64,000 nt of DNA, from contig CAKKNE010000005.1 of NCBI GenBank assembly GCA_918797485.1, forward strand, positions 4,774,001 to 4,838,000, read 5' to 3'. The position numbers were made by a program, and so were the translations under genes. This document shows positions 45,310-54,552 of this stretch, piece after piece. The notes under the pieces are model-generated. The model had not been told where the DNA came from. It searched no databases and saw only the letters and a list, made by a program, of their open reading frames with translations. Positions within the stretch are counted from its first letter, which is position 1; the number at the start of each line of letters is the position of its first letter. The stretch is from Pelagomonas calceolata. Taxonomy: Eukaryota > Sar > Pelagophyceae > Pelagomonadales > Pelagomonadaceae.

Positions 45310-46449
45310 TTATCCGACCCCTCTGCCACTCGCGAGAAAGATCCGCGTATTCCAGAAGTCCTCGAGCATCGGGTTGAATCCCGACCGCGTCGCCGTCTCC
45401 GCCGCGAGGTCCGGGGAACGCGCGAAGAACTCCGCCGGCGGGACCGTGGCCACGGTGCCGACGCCGCCAGCGGCCGCGTAGGCCTTCGCGAGCCAGTCGA
45501 AGTCCGTGGCGAAGAAGACGTCCGCGTTCCCTTGCGCGTCGAGGTACGAATCCAGGTCGCGGTCCGCGGCGGCCACGAGCGGCGCGTTCGCCGCCGTGGC
45601 GTCGCGGCCGGTGGGGCGCGGCAGCTCGGAAAAATCTGCCAAAAAAAGCCGCGGCCGCGGCGCGCCCTCGAAGACACGGTAGAGAAATTGTAGGCAGCCA
45701 GTCGGCACGAAGGCGTCGCCCGCGACCGGGTCGTCTAGGGCGAGCGCCCGCCGCACCCAGGCGTCGGCCGCGGGCCGGAAGTCCTCGCGGCCGTCAACGA
45801 CCCAGCCCTCGAAGCCGTCCCGCACCTTGTCGTGAGGCAAATTATCCAGCAGCTCCAGCGCGAAGACGACCGTCGGGCAGCTCTCGTCCTGGAAGTTGGC
45901 GGGCAGCGTCCACTCGCTCCGCGCGTCGGCGACGACGGCCGAGGCGACGCCCGGGTGCGCGTCGTGCACGCGCCGTTCGAAGTTGGCACAGGCGTCCTGG
46001 GACGCGTCGACGCCCGCGTATCTACAATTCACAAAGACGTCCGGCGCGTTCGTCCGCACGTAATCCAAAAAATGCACCGCGTGCGAGCCGGAGCCGACGC
46101 CGAACTCGGCGACGCGCAGCGGCGGCGGGCGGCCGCCGGAGCGGGCCGCCTTGACGGCGTCGACGCGGTGCCACGCCAGAGCCCAGCGTGCCGCGGCATA
46201 GCTGTACCACGGCGCGAAGATCTCTGCCGGTGTCAGGAAGCCCGCGCGCGCCGTGTAGCGCTCGTGCAGCGCGCGCTCGTAGTCGGCGCGGCCTTTCATC
46301 TCGCGGAACGCGAACGCCGTGTGCGAAGCGAGCACGGGCAGCCGCGTCGCGAAGTAGCCATTTGGGCCGCACAAGGCATCGGCGATGACGTCCCGGACCA
46401 GTGCGCCTCGTTTCCGCAGCGCGCCGCGCGGGAGGACGCCGCGCGGCAT
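45310..46449 (-). CDS. MidA/NDUFAF7-type SAM-dependent methyltransferase (DUF185)
   Basis: A 379-residue protein; start at the ATG at 46449 because the longer frame lacks an ATG upstream. The family pattern is clear. An N-terminal helix contains DALCGPNGYF (the CYxxFGRxGDFxT region of MidA). The SAM motif I is VAEFGVGSGSHAVHFLDYV (about 108-126). Next come CRYAGVDASQDACANFERR and VFALELLDNLPHDKV, matching the NELLDALP block. In mitochondria NDUFAF7 dimethylates an Arg of complex I subunit NDUFS2. The N-terminus is Arg-rich and could be a mitochondrial presequence. The divergence is considerable, so the substrate is not assured. Confidence 0.75.
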   Translation of the reverse strand: MPRGVLPRGALRKRGALVRDVIADALCGPNGYFATRLPVLASHTAFAFREMKGRADYERALHERYTARAGFLTPAEIFAPWYSYAAARWALAWHRVDAVKAARSGGRPPPLRVAEFGVGSGSHAVHFLDYVRTNAPDVFVNCRYAGVDASQDACANFERRVHDAHPGVASAVVADARSEWTLPANFQDESCPTVVFALELLDNLPHDKVRDGFEGWVVDGREDFRPAADAWVRRALALDDPVAGDAFVPTGCLQFLYRVFEGAPRPRLFLADFSELPRPTGRDATAANAPLVAAADRDLDSYLDAQGNADVFFATDFDWLAKAYAAAGGVGTVATVPPAEFFARSPDLAAETATRSGFNPMLEDFWNTRIFLASGRGVG

Positions 46450-46680
46450 CAGTGCTTTGTGGTGTGCCGCCGCACTGCTGCCGCCACTTCTGTTGGTGCG
46501 AATCCGCACCGCTGCGCCCTGCACCAGCTGTGCTCGGTGCTCTTTGATGAGCCGCAGCGATCAAATTTCTTGCACCAGAGATGGCACACTGGCAGCAACA
46601 GTGCACAGAACAAAACAAAAGCCAGCTCTAGGCACTGATGCGTCGTGCTCGGGCAAAAACGCTGGGCTCCAGGAGGGAGA

Positions 46681-46703
46681 GCTAGCGGCCGTAAGACACT
46701 AGC
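46681..46703 (+). promoter_or_regulatory. Motif A copy
   Basis: GCTAGCGGCC then GTAAGACACTAGC followed by AAGC. It is 232 bases upstream of the MidA-like start (46449, minus strand). Nothing else is seen in 46450-46773. Confidence 0.65.
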
Positions 46704-46773
46704 AAGCGAACAATAAACGCCAAACAAAGACAGATAGCGAAAACCGAGAGTTAACGGACGAGAACCCACCTCA

Positions 46774-49700
46774 TCAGGCCTCCTTGCGGCCGGCGAACAG
46801 GTAGCGCGTCGGGTACCACGGCGTGTAGGGCACGCGCGACCGCGCCTCGGCGTAGTACTCCGGCGCCGTGCGCGCGGCGACGTAGTCGACCTGGTCGCGG
46901 TTGAAGTAGACGCCGTCGAGGCCGAACCACGCCTTGTAGACGCGCTCCACGAGCGTCGACGCGCGGTCGAAGCGCTGCGTGAAGTCGATGAGGCAGAGCG
47001 CGCCGTCGTCGACCAGCAGGTCGAGCATGGCGTCGACGGCGGCCTTCCAGGCCGGGATCATCGTGAGGCAGTAGGAGCACGCCACGACGGCGCTGTCCTT
47101 CGAACGGAGGCCGAGCTTCGCGAGCGCCGCGGGCCCCGCGGTGATGTCGCACTGAATGAGGTCGACGCGGTCCGCGAGGCCCAGCTTGTCCACCCTCAAC
47201 TTCGCTTGCGCGAGGAGCTCGGGTGAGAGGTCGCAGAGCGCGACGCGCGCGCTCCGCGGGAGCGACTTGAGGTGGTCCGCGACGAACTCGACGTCGCGCG
47301 CCGTGCCGCAGCCGACGCAGACCAGGGCGTAGGTCGGCTGCTTCTTTAGCAACGTGGGCACGCGCGACCAGGGCACCGTGTATTTCAGGAACGTGTCGCG
47401 GTCCGGTAGTAGCGACTCGCGGAAGCCGTCGTAGCGGCCCGCCTGGTTCCGGTAGAAGGCCGCGACGTCCTTGTCCTTCCTCAGAGCTTGTCTAGCCATG
47501 GCTAAACATACGAGAGCGTCGTCCATGAGCGAGTTCTCGTACGTCTTCGACGACCCCGCGGGACACAGCGCGTCGAGGTCCGCGTCTTGGGGTATGGTCG
47601 CCGTCCACTGGGACAGGTACCAGCCCACGCGGTCGTAGGACTGCACCTCCCGATGGGGCAGTTGCGCCAGCGCCGGCGAGTGCACCGTGAAGAGATCCGT
47701 CGCCTTTTGCTGGAGCATCGGCCCCGGCGCGTACGACCGCCAGAAGACGCGGCATTTGGCGCGATCACATCTTGATAACATGTCCTTCACGAGCGTCGCT
47801 AATAGAGTCGGGGGCATCCAGTCCATGCTGTCCAATAACGACACGAACGTGAATCCAGACGAAGTAGGAGGCTCGGCGTCGCCCCAGGAGCCGTGGAAGA
47901 GCGTGACCCTTTCTTTGAGTTCCGCGTCGGACATGGCCAGCAACTTAGGATAGTGCTCGGCGCTCATGTAGCGCGGGCACTTGGGGAAGGCGTCGAACTG
48001 GCCCGTGCAGTAGCCGTGGTAGAAGTAGTTGTCGCGGCTCCACATGCGCGTCGCGAGGATTTCCCGGATCCTTTCGGAAAACACTCGAGGCCGCCGGTCC
48101 ACCAACGCGAGCTGCTCGGGCGGGATGCCGCCGAGCGGCGCGGCGTACGTCCACACTAAGGGCTGGCCCACGACCCAGGCCCCGAAGTCGATCAGTCGCG
48201 CGAGGTAGCCCTTCTTCAGGTCCTCAAACCTCAGATTTCGTTGGAGGGCCGACGAGATGCCCAAGGGTCGTGCGATCAACATAAATAAAAAGGCCATCAA
48301 CCCAGAAGTGCCGCAGAACATCCAATTATCTCTAAACAACTCATCCAAATTCGAGTCCCAGTAGCGCCGCGACGCGTCTCTCCGCAGTCTCGCTCGTAAC
48401 GACGGCCGGTAGTGCTCCGTGAAGACGCGCCTGCGTTGTACAGATACCGTCGCGACACCGCCGCGGCTCCCTCGCGAGACGCGTAGACTCTCATGCGGCC
48501 GCGTCGACGCCGTCGAGGCGGCGTGGTCTCCCGAAGAAGCCATCGCGTAGACTCTCACGCGATCACGAAGACGGCGTCGAGGCGATCTTCATGAAGACCG
48601 GGTCAAGTTCAAGTTCGTTTCCACGCCGCGTCGCCGACGGGTCGCTGCGGCCCCAGAGCGCGAAGAAGTCGTGCTGCGGCATCTTCGCGGCGACGCAGGC
48701 GAGCTTGAGGTCCAAAACGGCCAGCTGCGCCTCGTTCAGGTCGACGGCCGTGATGTGCTTCGGCTTCTCCAGGAGGTAGTCGAGCACGTTGCAGCCCGCG
48801 CTCGATATCGTCAGCACGACGTCGTCCGACGAGAGCTTGAGCTCCTCGCGCTCGACGCGGGGATCCTCCCACGAGATGTTGTAGATGACTTTTTGCTCCT
48901 TGATGGCCAGCGCAATAAAACCGCGCGTGTACGTGTCCGCGAAGATGAGCACGGCCTCGTAGGAGAAGTAGATCCACGCGCACGTCAGTCCTACCACCGT
49001 CATCGTCTCGTGGACCCAGTCCCTCCGACCGTAGCCCTCGATGGTCACGTGGAGCATGGTCGCCGATTGGGTAATAACCATGGCCGCGCAGATGAGGAGT
49101 TTCGTGTGGAGGTTGAGCTGGGCGTTCGTCTTCTTGAAGCGGGTTTCTTGCGGGCCGGCCGCGTGGGCCGACGCCGAGCTCCGGCGCCACCAGGCCCCGA
49201 GCCACCACAAATGCTGGCGGAAAATCACTAAACCCAGGCCAAAGGCGAAGAGCGAGTGCTCCAGGACCTCGAACGTCGCCACCACGTGATACAATATTCT
49301 AACAATGAAATAGAGCAGGGCGAAGGGCCAGTGGAGCTCCTTGGCGTGGGCGAGTCGCGCCCACGCCAACAGTACGGTCGGTAACTCTTCAATCAAGCCG
49401 GCCATGAAGAAGTGCGTGTGCTTCCTATACAGTAAGACACATAACCCGATCCCATAGAACGAGTGGTGCGCCCAGCCCGACTGGTAGTCTATTTCATCAA
49501 TATAATCGAGCGCGCCCGTCGCCAAATCAGCGATGCAATAGGCCAGGAAGAAGAGCGCGACTCTTCTATCCGCGACGGTCTCGCCTCTAGAAAATTCGTG
49601 CCCAAACCCGTGCTTGATGACCCTTCCTAAAAAGAAGACGCCGTGCGCGCTGCAGACGACGCTCGAGATCAGCGTCAGGATCCAGGCCCGCTGCTTCCTT

Positions 49701-49819
49701 CTTTGTTCATCGGTTTCGCACTTCGTGACTTTCGGACCGACGACCCTCCCAATAGCGTAGGCGACGGCGAGCAGCGCGATGGATAGCCCGAAGACCGTGA
49801 GGTCGTCCTGGAGGTCCAT
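46774..49819 (-). CDS. BTA1: Betaine-lipid (DGTS) synthase: TLC domain-BtaA-BtaB fusion, two exons
   Basis: Exon 1 is 49819-48639 and exon 2 is 48430-46774; the 208-base intron joins GRSDP|RVFTEHY. The product is 945 residues. Residues about 1-215 form a multi-helix TLC-type membrane domain (SAHGVFFLGRV, DYIDEIDYQSGWAHHSFYG, MAGLIEELPTVLLAW). From about 310 is BtaA (DUF3419): YNISWEDPRVE, VLTISSAGCNVLDYLL, ITAVDLNEAQLAVL, DNYFYHGYCTGQF, LLDSMDWMP. It transfers the 3-amino-3-carboxypropyl group of SAM to diacylglycerol. From about 720 is BtaB (motif I VCVGCGTARDVEF, about 762-774), which trimethylates the amine. One chain therefore makes DGTS. Start 49819 (MDLQDDLTVFG) is chosen because upstream codons are antisense to the cyclodeaminase gene. 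Confidence 0.9.
48481..48584. repeat. Direct repeat inside the BTA1 intron
   Basis: A 40-base unit at 48481-48520 recurs at 48545-48584: both start GCGTAGACTCTCA and end TCGAGGCG, with a diverged centre. The 64-base offset suggests a tandem duplication that lengthened this intron (208 bases versus 49-99 for the others). Confidence 0.7.
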
Positions 49820-50264
49820 GGCTGCGCCGGATTCAAAATGGCGTCGGCAGCCGCTGAACACGTACGGCTTCGATTCGTGGCTATTCAGCGCGACGCTTCG
49901 TACCGGGCCGCAAGCACTTCGTATATCGCGCTTGCACACGTCTCCTGAGCACAGGCTGCACCAGTGTGGCCCTATGAGAGCTGTCGCTGGCTGAATCGAG
50001 CCGCCACCTGAAATCCGCGAACCCGCACGATCGCACCGGTCCCTGCGAGTATGAGGGGTCACAAAGGCAGTCGTCGCGTCGTTTGCAGACCTGCTCCAGC
50101 CGCTCGCTTGCGCCGGTCTCACAAGCCTGAAAGCCAAGCCATTTTTGCATCGCTTTTGCACGCGACCAAAGACCGTCTCGCGCGCAAAAATTGCCATCGA
50201 CGCGACGCCATCGTTGCGTCGTTCACCGCTAACTCGCAAAAACCGCAAGGATCTCTCATTAGCA
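49820..50264. other. Divergent intergenic region without motif A, B or C
   Basis: 445 bases between BTA1 (-) and the first cyclodeaminase gene (+). None of the three recurrent promoter motifs is visible. Two short T/A runs (CATTTTTGCATCGCTTTTGCA near 50138-50158; GCAAAAATTGCC near 50182) stand out from the GC-rich background. Confidence 0.35.
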
Positions 50265-51864
50265 ATGTTGCTCCGCACCACGCGCCGGCTCTCGACCTCG
50301 TTCTCGCGCACGCAAGCCCTGGAGGGCAACCTGGCTCGCAGAGAAGCGTCGTCCAAGCTCGCGGACACGACGGAGCCGCCCAAGCTCTCGCGCGCGGACG
50401 CGATCGAGGGCCGCCTCGCGAGACGCGAGGCCGCGGCCCTTTTGCAGGGCGCGGCCGAGGCGAGCTCCCTGACGCGCGCCGAGATGATCGAGGGCCGCCT
50501 CGCGCGTCGCGAGGCCGCGGCGCTCGTGCAGAGCCTCGAGGCGAGCCCGCGCCCGAACCTCAGCCGCAAGCAGGTCTCGGACGTGGAGTTGCACGCCTGG
50601 CTCACGGAGGACGTCGGCCTCATGGACGCGGTCGCCAAGGACTACGCGTCCATCCTGCGCGCCGAGGGCTACGACTCGCCGCGCGCCATCGCGGCGACGC
50701 CCGTGGCCGAGCTCGAGCGCAAGCGCGTCCGCCCGGGCCACGCGCGCGCGATGCACGCCTGCGCGGAGGACCTCGGCAGCGACGAGGGCGGCGCGGCGGC
50801 CGGCGTGAAGATCTTTGATTACGACACGATCGTCAAGTCGTTGTCCGTCGCGAATGCGATCGAGACCGTCGAGGATGCGTTTTGCAAGCTGGCCCAGGAT
50901 AAGGTCGACGTGCCCATGCCGATGCACATTACGATCGACGAGACCGCGACCGCGGGGCCCGGCGACTGCCACGTCAAGGGCGGCTACGTGAGTGGTGCCG
51001 CGACGTGGACCGTGAAAGTCGCCTCGGTGTCGTTCTACAAGAGCGGCGGCCCGCCGGGCGGCGGCGTGTTTGTCGTGATGAACGCCGTGACCGGCCAGCC
51101 CTGCGGCATCTTCCAGGAGAACCGCTTCATGACGGACCTGCGCACGGGTGCCGCGGGCGGCATCGCGCTCAAGCACTTCGGCCTCGCCGCCGACGCCCTC
51201 GGTTCCTCGAACACCATCGGCTTCATCGGCTGTGGCGCGATCGCGAAAGTCATGGCGCGGGCGGCCAAGGCCGTGCGCCCGGACTTCAAGGGCGTCTGCT
51301 ACGCGCCGGACGGCTCGCACGAGACGTTCGCCGCGGAGATGTCCGCGGAGCTCGGCGTGCCGTTCACGGCGTTCGCGTCCGTGTAGAAATCAATCATTGG
51401 GTCGCGTCGATGGCGTAGTTTCCGCCGTCGTATGAAAACGCGGGCTTACCGATTTGGTTCGCAGGTCGGACTCGGCCTCGGAGATGTGCGCCGAGTCGGA
51501 CATCATCTACACGCAGACGCCCGGGAGCACGACGTGCCTCGAGAAAAGCTGGCTCAAGCCTCATGCGACCATAATTTGCTCCGGAAGCGACCAACCGACG
51601 AAGCAGGAGATCCCCACCGACGTCCTCAAGGCCTCGAAGTACGTCTCCGACTTGACGAAGCAGACGTCCAAGGTCGGCGAGCTGCGGTCGGCGATCGCCG
51701 ACGGCTCGATGACCGAGGCCGACGTCTACGCCGAGATCGGCGAGGTCTGCAACGGCTCCAAGCCCGGCCGCGAGGGCAAGGAACTCATCGTCGTCGACCT
51801 GACGGGCACCGGTGCGCAGGACGCGGCGATCGGCCAGGTGGCGTGGGACAAGCTGGGCAACTAG
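50265..51864 (+). CDS. Ornithine-cyclodeaminase/mu-crystallin family protein with N-terminal repeats and SAM-like domain, two exons
   Basis: Exon 1 is 50265-51376 and exon 2 is 51465-51864; the 88-base intron is GTCCGT...GGTTCGCAG. The product is 503 residues. Presequence-like MLLRTTRRLSTSFSR suggests mitochondria. Three helical repeats follow (ALEGNLARREASSKL, AIEGRLARREAAALL, MIEGRLARREAAALV; about 17-105). A SAM-type helical domain (about 110-180) is next: LHAWLTEDVGLMDAVAKDY...HARAMHAC. The Rossmann-type OCD/mu-crystallin domain (about 185-503) has GDCHVKGGYV, TWTVKVASVSFYKSGG, NRFMTDLRTGAAGGIAL and IGFIGCGAIAKVM (dinucleotide binding). Family members are NAD(P)-dependent deaminases or imine reductases. 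The downstream paralog lacks the N-terminal modules. Confidence 0.85.
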
Positions 51865-52241
51865 AGGAGTCGCTGGAATCCGTTGGTTGTTTCTCCCATT
51901 GCTGCGTAAGCTCTGTCCCCTCTTCGCGGTACTCGTCCGTATGCGCGTGGGGTCTGAATTCAAATGGCGCTCCGCTCCGTTCCCACTGCGTCAAATCTAC
52001 CCTCAGCTCTAAGAAGAGCAATGTTGGGGCCGGGAAGCGGGGGTCGACCCCGTCGTCAAATCAGCTTTCAGAGGACACGCAGCTCCGCAAAAGAGCTCCG
52101 TTTGCATACATACACGCATGGATCCAGCGTCTGAGAAGTTAACGAGCGAACCGAGAGCTACGTCCAGCACGGCACGCTGTTTTTCGTTGCATTGCTTACG
52201 TGCACCAGGGAGCCGAGCACCACCCTCCGCAGGCTTCCAAG
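51865..52241. other. Gap between tandem cyclodeaminase paralogs
   Basis: 377 bases with no gene and no motif A, B or C. It contains a short palindrome-like GGGGTCGACCCC at 52041-52052. Confidence 0.35.
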
Positions 52242-53319
52242 ATGATGCTCGCACGACTGAGCCGCACGATTGCGCAGCGCGCGCGGCCGCTGACGGCGCG
52301 CACGTTCGCTGCGCCCGCGCCGAAGATGTTCGATTACGACACGATTGTGAAGAGCTTGAGCGTCGCCGACGCCATCGAGACCGTCGAGGATGCGTTTTGC
52401 AAGCTCGCGGAGGGCAAGGTCGACGTGCCGATGCCCATGCACATTACCATTGATGAGACCGACAGCGCGGGCCCGGGCGATTGCCACGTGAAGGGTGGCT
52501 ACGTGTCCGGCGCGGCGACGTGGACGGTCAAGGTGGCCTCGGTCTCGTTCTACAAGAGCGGCGGCCCTCCGGGCGGCGGCGTCTTCGTCGTGATGAACGC
52601 CGTCACCGGCCAGCCCTGCGGCATCTTCCAGGAGAACCGCTTCATGACTGATTTGCGCACGGGTGCGTCTGCGGCGTCCCATCGCGCCGTCGACGCTTGT
52701 GACATAGTCGACCAACGCAGGCGCCGCGGGCGGCATCGCGCTCAAGCACTTTGGCAAGGGCGACACGATCGGCTTCATCGGCTGCGGCGCGATCGGCCGC
52801 GTCATGGCCCGCGCCGCCAAGGCGGTGCAGCCGGACTTTAAGGGCGTCTGCTACGCGCCCGACGGCTCGCACGAGACCTTTGCCGCGGAGATGTCCGCTG
52901 AGCTCGGCGTGCCCTTCACGGCGATGTCGTCGGCGGAGGAGATGTGCGGCGCGTCGGACGTGATCTACACCCAAACTCCTGGCTCTACCACGTGCGTCGA
53001 GAAGAGCTGGCTCAAGCCGCACGCGACGATCATCTGTTCGGGCTCGGACCAGCCGACGAAGCAGGAGATCCCCACCGACATCCTCAAGGCGTCGAAGTAC
53101 GTCTCCGATTTGACGAAGCAGACGTCCAAGGTCGGCGAGTTGCGGTCGGCGATCGCCGACGGCTCGATGACCGAGGCCGACGTCTACGCCGAGATCGGCG
53201 AGGTCTGCAACGGCTCGAAGCCCGGACGTGAGGGCGACGAGCTCATCGTCGTCGACTTGACGGGCACCGGTGCGCAGGACGCCGCGATCGGCCAGGTCGC
53301 GTGGGAGAAAATGGGCTAG
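52242..53319 (+). CDS. Ornithine-cyclodeaminase/mu-crystallin family protein, second tandem copy, two exons
   Basis: Exon 1 is 52242-52662 and exon 2 is 52721-53319; the 58-base intron is GTGCGT...CCAACGCAG, splitting DLRTG|AAGGIAL. The product is 339 residues. It has a presequence MMLARLSRTIAQRARPLTARTF (mitochondrial type), then directly the OCD domain (FDYDTIVKSLSVADAIETVEDAF onward), about normal length for the family. It aligns end to end with the last 320 residues of the upstream gene. Its intron is at a different place, and the upstream gene is uninterrupted at that codon. The last 250 coding bases are far more similar between the copies than the rest. Confidence 0.88.
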
Positions 53320-53348
53320 GCATGAGTGACCTAATCTTTTGAAGACCA

Positions 53349-54296
53349 TCAGAACTTAATCACCTGGTCCTTCGAGTACCCGAGGTCCCGCAAAATGCCC
53401 GTCAGCTCGGGGTCGTCGCGCGGCCCGCAGAGCGACTCGTACATGGCCGGCGGCCCGCAGACGAAGATGAGGACGTCCGGGACGGGCGGCGGCAGGAAGG
53501 CTTTGAGTGTTCGCGCGTCGAGGCGGCCGCGCCGCCCGGCCCACGCGGACGACGCCGGTTCGCGCGTGAGCGTCGTGATGGCGCGCAGGCGGCCCTTGGA
53601 CGCCGCCGCCCACGCGTCGAAGGCCTCGACGGCCAGCGCGTCGGCCCGCGTTCTATGAGACGCGAGCAGCGTCACCTCCGTCTTGTCCTCGGGCGTGCCG
53701 AGGATCGCGTGGAGCGCCTGCACGAAGGGCGTCACGCCCGAGCCGCCGGCGATCATTCCGATGCGCGTCGCGGGGAACGGGTACTGGATCTTCACGTTCT
53801 TCGGGATGTGCTTAAAGTTCACACTACTCCCAATGGGTATCGTGGCCAGGTGCTTCGAGAGGGCGCCCTCGGGGTAGACCTTGACGAGCAGTTCAAAGGC
53901 GCCGCTCAGGGCGTTCGTGGATACGGGCGTGTAGGGCCGGACGACGCCCGCCCCTTGCGCCAGCAGACAGGCACACGTCGAGAGCCCGAGACTCCGCCCG
54001 TCGGCGAGGCCGAAGCGCAGCAGCACGGCGTCGTCCGAGACCTTTTTTCTGTCGACCAAAGGCGCGGGTGACCAGTCCTCCCCGAACGCGCACTCGCCAG
54101 GAGGGGCTAGAGCAGCAATTGGCGGCCCGGGCTGGAACGTGTGCGCGGAGCTTGCGCTGCCGGGGCTCTGGCCGCTCAGGGCGAAGATCACGAGCACTAA
54201 TACTGCGCCCGCGGCCAGCAGTGTCTTCGAGATGCGTGTGCCGCCGCCGTTCTTATAGGCCTGGAACTCTTGGGCCATCACTTCGAGCGGCTGCAT
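53349..54296 (-). CDS. NADH-cytochrome b5 reductase-like, membrane-anchored
   Basis: A 315-residue protein from the ATG at 54296. It has an N-terminal membrane anchor (KTLLAAGAVLVLVIFALSG, about 24-42). The FAD-binding barrel has RPYTPVS (about 123-129) and GALSKHLATIPIGSSV. The NAD(P)-binding half has GMIAGGSGVTPFVQAL (about 180-195), ASHRTRADAL, and the C-terminal CGPPAMYESL. These are the diagnostic motifs of cytochrome b5 reductase. It passes electrons from NADH to cytochrome b5 for lipid desaturation and sterol synthesis, at the ER or outer mitochondrial membrane. It converges with the tandem cyclodeaminase gene, 29 bases apart. Confidence 0.9.
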   Translation of the reverse strand: MQPLEVMAQEFQAYKNGGGTRISKTLLAAGAVLVLVIFALSGQSPGSASSAHTFQPGPPIAALAPPGECAFGEDWSPAPLVDRKKVSDDAVLLRFGLADGRSLGLSTCACLLAQGAGVVRPYTPVSTNALSGAFELLVKVYPEGALSKHLATIPIGSSVNFKHIPKNVKIQYPFPATRIGMIAGGSGVTPFVQALHAILGTPEDKTEVTLLASHRTRADALAVEAFDAWAAASKGRLRAITTLTREPASSAWAGRRGRLDARTLKAFLPPPVPDVLIFVCGPPAMYESLCGPRDDPELTGILRDLGYSKDQVIKF

Positions 54297-54464
54297 TCAA
54301 TGCTAAAAGTGGTCTGCTTGTTGTGTTTGGCGTGTTTGGCGCAGCTGTGGGATTCAACGCTTTGCGGCGCGTCGACGGCGTTAAAAGCTGTGCGAATCGC
54401 TCCTGCGCGTCGTCCCTGGTCCAATCTCTTGGCGTAAAGAGCGGTAAAGCTCGCGCCGCCGCGG

Positions 54465-54488
54465 GCTAGCGGCCTGTAACACACTAGC
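54465..54488 (+). promoter_or_regulatory. Motif A copy
   Basis: GCTAGCGGCC then TGTAACACACTAGC followed by AAAC. It is 169 bases upstream of the b5-reductase-like start (54296, minus strand). Confidence 0.65.
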
Positions 54489-54552
54489 AAACGAGACGCG
54501 TTGAAATTCAAGCCGTCGTCGACCTTGTCGCGCGGAGATTAGTGTAGAGAAA

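Noticed and set aside
45112-45693. 193-codon plus-strand frame
   Set aside because: Its second half is antisense to the MidA-like methyltransferase and Arg-rich; the first half has no signal.
49820-50638. 270-codon upstream extension of the BTA1 frame
   Set aside because: It lies antisense to the first cyclodeaminase gene and its promoter region, is Arg/Ser/Ala-rich nonsense, and a good ATG with the TLC domain follows at 49819.
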